A stretch of DNA of 45,120 nt from Actinomycetota bacterium (lineage in GTDB: Bacteria > Actinomycetota > Geothermincolia > Fen-727 > Anoxymicrobiaceae): NCBI GenBank assembly GCA_018831265.1, contig JAHJCO010000010.1:1-45120 (forward strand), read 5' to 3'. The position numbers and the translations under genes were made by a program. The notes under the pieces were generated by a model. That model did not search any database. It worked only from the letters and a program-made list of their open reading frames with translations, and had not been told where the DNA came from. This document shows positions 41,308 through 45,120 of this stretch, in pieces (position 1 is the stretch's first letter; every line of letters begins with the position of its first letter).

Positions 41308-41592
41308 CTACTTCAGCCTTGCTATGAACTCGTCCACCGGTATCGCGGCCAGCGTCTGGATGTGGACGGAGCCACGCGAGCCCAGCTCGACAGAGATGCG
41401 TGCGATGGTCTCCATGTCGGGTGCTTCAAGGATGCTGATGAAGTCGAACTCTCCGAGGACGGCGTACTGGTCGAGCACCTTGCCTCCCAGCGCCTCCACG
41501 TCCTTGTTGACCTCCTTGATCCTCTCCGGGTTCTTCTTGATGGTCTGCGCACCCTCATCCGTGAGGCTGCTCAGCATGATGTACTTCGCCAT
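41308..41592 (-). CDS. GYD-domain protein
   Basis: The 94-residue protein has a ferredoxin-like alpha/beta sandwich. It has the GYD-family layout: MAKYIMLSSLTDEGAQTIKK, then VEALGGKVLDQYAVLGEFDF, ILEAPDMETIARISVELGS, and a final TLAAIPVDEFIARL. The family is common in bacteria and archaea and has no firm function. It may bind a small molecule or form oligomers. The ATG has a GGGGGAAGT site upstream. It is a single-gene unit, with a terminator behind it. Confidence 0.93.
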   Translation of the reverse strand: MAKYIMLSSLTDEGAQTIKKNPERIKEVNKDVEALGGKVLDQYAVLGEFDFISILEAPDMETIARISVELGSRGSVHIQTLAAIPVDEFIARLK

Positions 41593-41779
41593 GCCACTTC
41601 CCCCTTTCCTACCGCTTTTCGCGGTCGCGTCACCACTCCCGGTAACGAACAGGCTGCAGTAACGTATTCTACACCTTGCAGGTCAATTCCGCGCCAGTCC
41701 CACGCTCCCGCGGAAACAGGAAACGCAAGCGGTCTGTCAGAATTACTAGAGAAGCAACCGGCGAATCGAAAGGGGTACG

Positions 41780-44254
41780 TTGAGGGTCTTCGGGTGGATC
41801 GCGAAGATGGTCAAGGAGCACCCCTATGCCGTGATCGCGGTGTGCCTGGTCTTCACCGTGGCGATGGGGCTCGGTCTACTCTTCCTCGAGGGGCAGGTCA
41901 CATACGAGAGCCTGCTGCCCGAGGAGTTCCCCAGCATCAAGGCGCTGGACCAGCTGCGGAAGCAGTTCGGCGGGATCGCCTACGAGTACGTGCTCATAAA
42001 GACCCCCTCGGCCACCGACAACGACTTCGTGGAGTTCCTGCTGGGGCTCGACGAGGAGTTCCAGACGGACCCCCGTTTCTCAAAGGGTCAGATACAGACC
42101 ATAGAGGGACCGGGCGGCACCACCGTACCGGTGATCCAGTCCTACCTGTCCCCTTTCATAGCGAACATCAAGAGCGAGATGGCCAAGGGAGGCTTCAACG
42201 TCCCCTTGGGCACTATCACCGCCGAGATGGTCAAGCAGTTCACGGGCAAGGACTGGCAGGGCCTGGTGGAGCAGGACTACCTGTCGAACCCCGAGGTCCG
42301 GAAGGCCATGTACGGTCGCTTCCTCACCCCCGACCAGAAGGTCACCCTGATCATGATGAAGGTGGGCTCCGACCTCTCCCAGAAGGAGCAGGTGAAGCTG
42401 GGCCAGGACCTCGAGGAGTTCTTCCGCCAGAAGCTCAAAGGCATACCCGGCACCACCTTCGAGATAGCGGGCGATCCCACCCTGGCCCGGGACTTCGACA
42501 ACCACATCCGCAACAAGACCCTCCTGCTCTTCGGCGCCGCGCTCATGCTGGTGGTGCTGACGCTGTTCCTTGCCTTCCGCCGGTTCACCGACACCATGCT
42601 GCCCATCGTGGTCATGGTGCTGGGCCTGGTGTGGACCTTCGGGTTCATGGGGTGGGTCGGCATACCCTACTCGGTCGCCTCGATCGCGGTGATGCCGCTG
42701 CTGCTGGGCACCGCGCTGACTTTCGTGGTGCCGCTCGTGGCGCGCTACTACGAGGAGATGGTCTTCCACTTCCGATCGGTCAAGGCGGTCGGCCTTGCTG
42801 TGACGACGGTCGGGGTGGGCATCTTCCTGGCCGCTATAACCAACGTGTTCGGCTTCCTGGTCTTCGAGTTCTCGGTCCTTCCTCCGCTTCGCGACTTCGG
42901 CCTGACCTGCGGCCTGGGGACCGTCTTCATCTTCGCGCTGACCATCACCATGCTGCCCGCGATCATGGCTGTTCGCGACCGGGTCTACGAGAGGTCGCCG
43001 GAGGACATGGGGAAGCTGAAGACCCACTTCGACGGACTGTCCCGGCGCAAGAGCCGGGGGCTGTTCACCCGGGCCATAGACCGGGGCCTGAAGGGGGCCG
43101 GGGACCTGGCAATACAGCACTCCACCGCCGTGATAATCGTGTTCAGCGTCCTTATACTCTTCGGCTTCGCGCAGATCCGCGGCCTGACCACGGACTCGGA
43201 CCTGCGCAAGCTGGTGCCCCGCAGCCTGCCGGGGATAAAAGCCGACTTCGACATCGAGCAGTACTTCGGGGGGCAGCAGCAGGACGTCATCCTGGTGAAA
43301 GGCGACGTCCTGTCACCGGAGGCCCTCCAGGCGATGGCCGAGCTGGAGAAAGGCATCCTCGAGGACCCCGACAACTTCTACGGAGAGGAGCAGCTCTACA
43401 AGGAGGGCGGCCTGACCGGCCTGCCCGACACCCTCGCCGGCGCCAACGGCGGCCGGCTCCCGGCCACCAAAGAGGAAGCGCAGGCGGTGGTGCAGATGAT
43501 CCAGGACAACAACGGGTTCATCGTCGGGGGGCTCCTGAGCGAGGACGGTAAGGAGGCGCTCATCACCCTCAACGCCAGGGGCGCCCAGTCCACCGACGTG
43601 GTCAACCGCAAGATGCGTATCCTGCAGGAGAACAGCCGCAAGTACCTGGGGCCGGCGGGGCTGACCTTCCAGCTGGGGGGCATCACCCCGCTGACAAAGG
43701 ATATGACCAGGAACATCATCCCCACCGAGACGGTCTCCTCCGTCCTGTCCCTGGTGCTCTGCGCCCTGGTCCTGGTGGTGATATTCCGCTCCATCCCCTA
43801 CGGGCTCATCACGCTGACGGTGGCCCTGGCCGGGGTCGCCGCCGAGATAGGCTTCATGGGGCTCATGAGCTGGCCGCTGGACGTAGTCACCTCCCTGGCA
43901 AGCGCGCTGGTGATAGGGGTGGGGGTCAACTTCGGTATCCTTTTCACCCACCGATACATGCAGGAGATGCGGCCGGGGGACCGGCTGGCATCCGAAGCGC
44001 TCGACACCACAATGATCAATCTCGGCCGGGCCAACGTCGTGGCGGCGATCGCGACGGTGGCGGGATTCCTCATCATCATGATGTCGGGCATCGTCCCCCT
44101 GCGGCGCTTCGGCGGGGTCACCGCCTTTGCCATCGGCTGGTGCCTGATCACCTCGCTGACCCTGATGCCGGCTCTGCTGTTCCGCCTCTCGAAGCACCAG
44201 CGAGCCGCAGTGGAGCGCCAGCCCATCGAGCCCGAGACCGCCCAGGCGGGATGA
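41780..44254 (+). CDS. MMPL/RND-superfamily transporter
   Basis: The 824-residue protein starts at TTG behind AAAGGGG. It has two similar halves, each with one helix, a large extracytoplasmic domain (about 40-240 and 470-640), then a bundle of five helices (about 248-395 and 655-800). Conserved SSD/MMPL-type segments include VASIAVMPLLLGTALTFVVP and SLASALVIGVGVNFGILFTH. The family exports lipids, siderophores or hopanoid-like compounds across the membrane using the proton gradient. Usual acidic residues in TM4 and TM10 are not obvious by eye. It stands alone; the cargo is unknown. The C-terminus is only a short tail (VERQPIEPETAQAG). Confidence 0.92.
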   Translation: MRVFGWIAKMVKEHPYAVIAVCLVFTVAMGLGLLFLEGQVTYESLLPEEFPSIKALDQLRKQFGGIAYEYVLIKTPSATDNDFVEFLLGLDEEFQTDPRFSKGQIQTIEGPGGTTVPVIQSYLSPFIANIKSEMAKGGFNVPLGTITAEMVKQFTGKDWQGLVEQDYLSNPEVRKAMYGRFLTPDQKVTLIMMKVGSDLSQKEQVKLGQDLEEFFRQKLKGIPGTTFEIAGDPTLARDFDNHIRNKTLLLFGAALMLVVLTLFLAFRRFTDTMLPIVVMVLGLVWTFGFMGWVGIPYSVASIAVMPLLLGTALTFVVPLVARYYEEMVFHFRSVKAVGLAVTTVGVGIFLAAITNVFGFLVFEFSVLPPLRDFGLTCGLGTVFIFALTITMLPAIMAVRDRVYERSPEDMGKLKTHFDGLSRRKSRGLFTRAIDRGLKGAGDLAIQHSTAVIIVFSVLILFGFAQIRGLTTDSDLRKLVPRSLPGIKADFDIEQYFGGQQQDVILVKGDVLSPEALQAMAELEKGILEDPDNFYGEEQLYKEGGLTGLPDTLAGANGGRLPATKEEAQAVVQMIQDNNGFIVGGLLSEDGKEALITLNARGAQSTDVVNRKMRILQENSRKYLGPAGLTFQLGGITPLTKDMTRNIIPTETVSSVLSLVLCALVLVVIFRSIPYGLITLTVALAGVAAEIGFMGLMSWPLDVVTSLASALVIGVGVNFGILFTHRYMQEMRPGDRLASEALDTTMINLGRANVVAAIATVAGFLIIMMSGIVPLRRFGGVTAFAIGWCLITSLTLMPALLFRLSKHQRAAVERQPIEPETAQAG

Positions 44255-44328
44255 ATCGGCCAGGGGCGACCGCCGCCCGACCGGGAGGTCGACCCGGTGA
44301 ATTGATTCCCGCCTGGCACCGCTTTCAG

Positions 44329-44823
44329 TCAGTCGAGGCCCAGCGATCGTCTGACGTCCTTCATGGGGCAGAACTCGTTCTCGCATCGCGGGCAGGCGTC
44401 GAGGACGACGGCCGTCAGCCCGGCGGCCAGGGACGCCAGGTACGCGAGGGCCAGTCGGGGCCTTTTCAGCGCGGAGGGTAGCGGGATGAGCGCCAGCGCC
44501 CCGATGAAGGCGAAGTCCACCATCATCGTCTGGCGGTCGAGGGCATGCTCCTCGTCGCGCGGCATCATCCTCGCCGTCATCACGCCCAGCATGGTCGAGC
44601 ACTCCCGCCCGTAGTACCGGCAGCGGGCGCATACCCAGCGGCGCCAGAGGGTCATGAACGCCACGGCCGCCGGAAGGTAGAGGAGAAGGCGGCGGGGACG
44701 GTGGCGGGCTATGGCCCAGGCACCGAGTACCACGGGAGCTGACATGAGCACCTGGTTCCGCACCGCGCTCGACCGGTCCCACGGCGTAACCTCGGTGACT
44801 CCGCATTCCATGTCGCATTCCAT
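44329..44823 (-). CDS. Small Cys-rich integral membrane protein
   Basis: The 164-residue protein starts at ATG behind GGGAGGTGG. About four transmembrane helices (near 28-40, 48-62, 103-118 and 126-143) flank two cytoplasmic cysteine motifs: C65/C68/C75 (CARCRYYGREC) and C144/C147/C152 (CPRCENEFC). The matching CxxC-x(4-6)-C motifs suggest a shared metal or Fe-S site. Three further acidic/Cys residues lie at the very N-terminus (MECDMEC). I do not recognise the family. It lies between the MMPL transporter and a zinc-ribbon protein, convergent with the former. Confidence 0.78.
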   Translation of the reverse strand: MECDMECGVTEVTPWDRSSAVRNQVLMSAPVVLGAWAIARHRPRRLLLYLPAAVAFMTLWRRWVCARCRYYGRECSTMLGVMTARMMPRDEEHALDRQTMMVDFAFIGALALIPLPSALKRPRLALAYLASLAAGLTAVVLDACPRCENEFCPMKDVRRSLGLD

Positions 44824-44913
44824 ACGACCACCTCCCGGCTCGGCGAACGCCTCGGTCCAGGACGTTTAGCCTATAATAACCCTACGTAACGATTCCACAT
44901 GGAGGTGCCGCCG

Positions 44914-45120
44914 GTGGCGGTCGTATGCCATAACTGTGGTGGCGAAAACGAAGAGGGAAGGGAATGGTGCTCACGCTGTGGCGCGCCGCTGGAAGCGCCC
45001 GCGGTAAGGGCAGCCACCCCTTCGGCAGGCAGCGCCACCGCGGCTCCCGCGGTATTTCAAGGGGAAGAAATCAGCATTACACTGCAGCTGACAGAGCAAC
45101 AACAGCGCCAACAAATTCTG
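44914..45120 (+). CDS. Zinc-ribbon protein, N-terminal part (runs off the window)
   Basis: The likely start is GTG 44914 because GGAGGTG lies six bases upstream; the ATG at 44899 is in frame but lacks a site. The first residues encode a short zinc ribbon (CHNCGGENEEGREWCSRCGA), then a Pro/Ala-rich linker and the beginning of a hydrophilic segment (EEISITLQLTEQQQRQQIL). This is typical of bacterial proteins with an N-terminal zinc ribbon before a membrane or FHA-type domain, but the rest is not in the window. Confidence 0.72.
   Translation, partial: MAVVCHNCGGENEEGREWCSRCGAPLEAPAVRAATPSAGSATAAPAVFQGEEISITLQLTEQQQRQQIL

Noticed and set aside
41170..43551. A 793-codon plus-strand frame overlapping the MMPL gene in another frame
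   Set aside because: The MMPL frame has a clear membrane-transporter sequence with an SD site; the other frame gives Arg/Gly/Pro-rich nonsense.

Overview
The window is a GC-rich, densely packed stretch of bacterial chromosome that is almost entirely protein-coding; I saw no rRNA, tRNA, CRISPR array or transposase gene. The gene set (CarD, DisA, McsA-McsB-ClpC, class II LysRS, GreA, a membrane PIN-TRAM protein next to IspD-IspF, SCP2-thiolase and DUF35 proteins, TTG starts behind strong Shine-Dalgarno sites) points to a deep-branching Actinobacteriota-type organism, for example the Geothermincolia/OPB41-like lineages. That placement is inference from gene content. Start codons are unusually often TTG or GTG.

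Layout: 1-5112 holds a repeat, a single-pass anchored protein, and a signalling operon (GAF/PAS histidine kinase, receiver plus degenerate GGDEF regulator, receiver-LytTR regulator). 5113-5570 is non-coding with a palindromic repeat. 5571-8271 (minus) carries a secreted purple-acid-phosphatase-like enzyme and a CooT-type nickel-binding protein. 8477-10859 is an ABC-2 exporter operon with a His-rich TPR-like anchored partner. 11044-15366 (minus) carries a GltA-type glutamate synthase small-subunit-like oxidoreductase, IspF, IspD, PIN-TRAM and CarD. 15656-18075 (plus) has two small cysteine-containing proteins and two paralogous pseudopilin-like proteins. 18157-26008 (minus) is a housekeeping and stress block: DisA, ClpC, McsB, McsA, LysS, GreA. 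26067-29544 (minus) has a membrane diguanylate cyclase and long-form HisG.

29637-37489 (minus) is the most interesting part: a cysteine-rich ferredoxin, an alpha/beta hydrolase, two MaoC-fold proteins, a PaaK-like CoA ligase, two DUF35 (Zn-ribbon/OB-fold) proteins and two thiolase-fold proteins. In the MaoC pair one member keeps and one lacks the catalytic motif. Both thiolase-fold proteins lack the canonical nucleophilic cysteine, and no acyl-CoA or hydroxyacyl-CoA dehydrogenase is present. This resembles the ChsH1-ChsH2-Ltp2 hydratase/retro-aldolase logic of steroid side-chain degradation, or BbsAB-type thiolase/DUF35 complexes, more than ordinary beta-oxidation. 37516-45120 has a YfcE-like phosphodiesterase, a GAF/PAS sensor kinase, a seven-bladed-propeller lipoprotein, a GYD-domain protein, an MMPL/RND transporter, a Cys-rich membrane protein and the start of a zinc-ribbon protein.

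The window also contains a recurring palindromic intergenic element of about 70 bp (six complete copies and one half copy) whose stem arms show compensatory base changes and which overlaps the start codons of three genes. A second inverted-repeat family, with GGGGTCAGGC ends, brackets gltA. Both may be REP-like elements mobilised by a transposase elsewhere in the genome.
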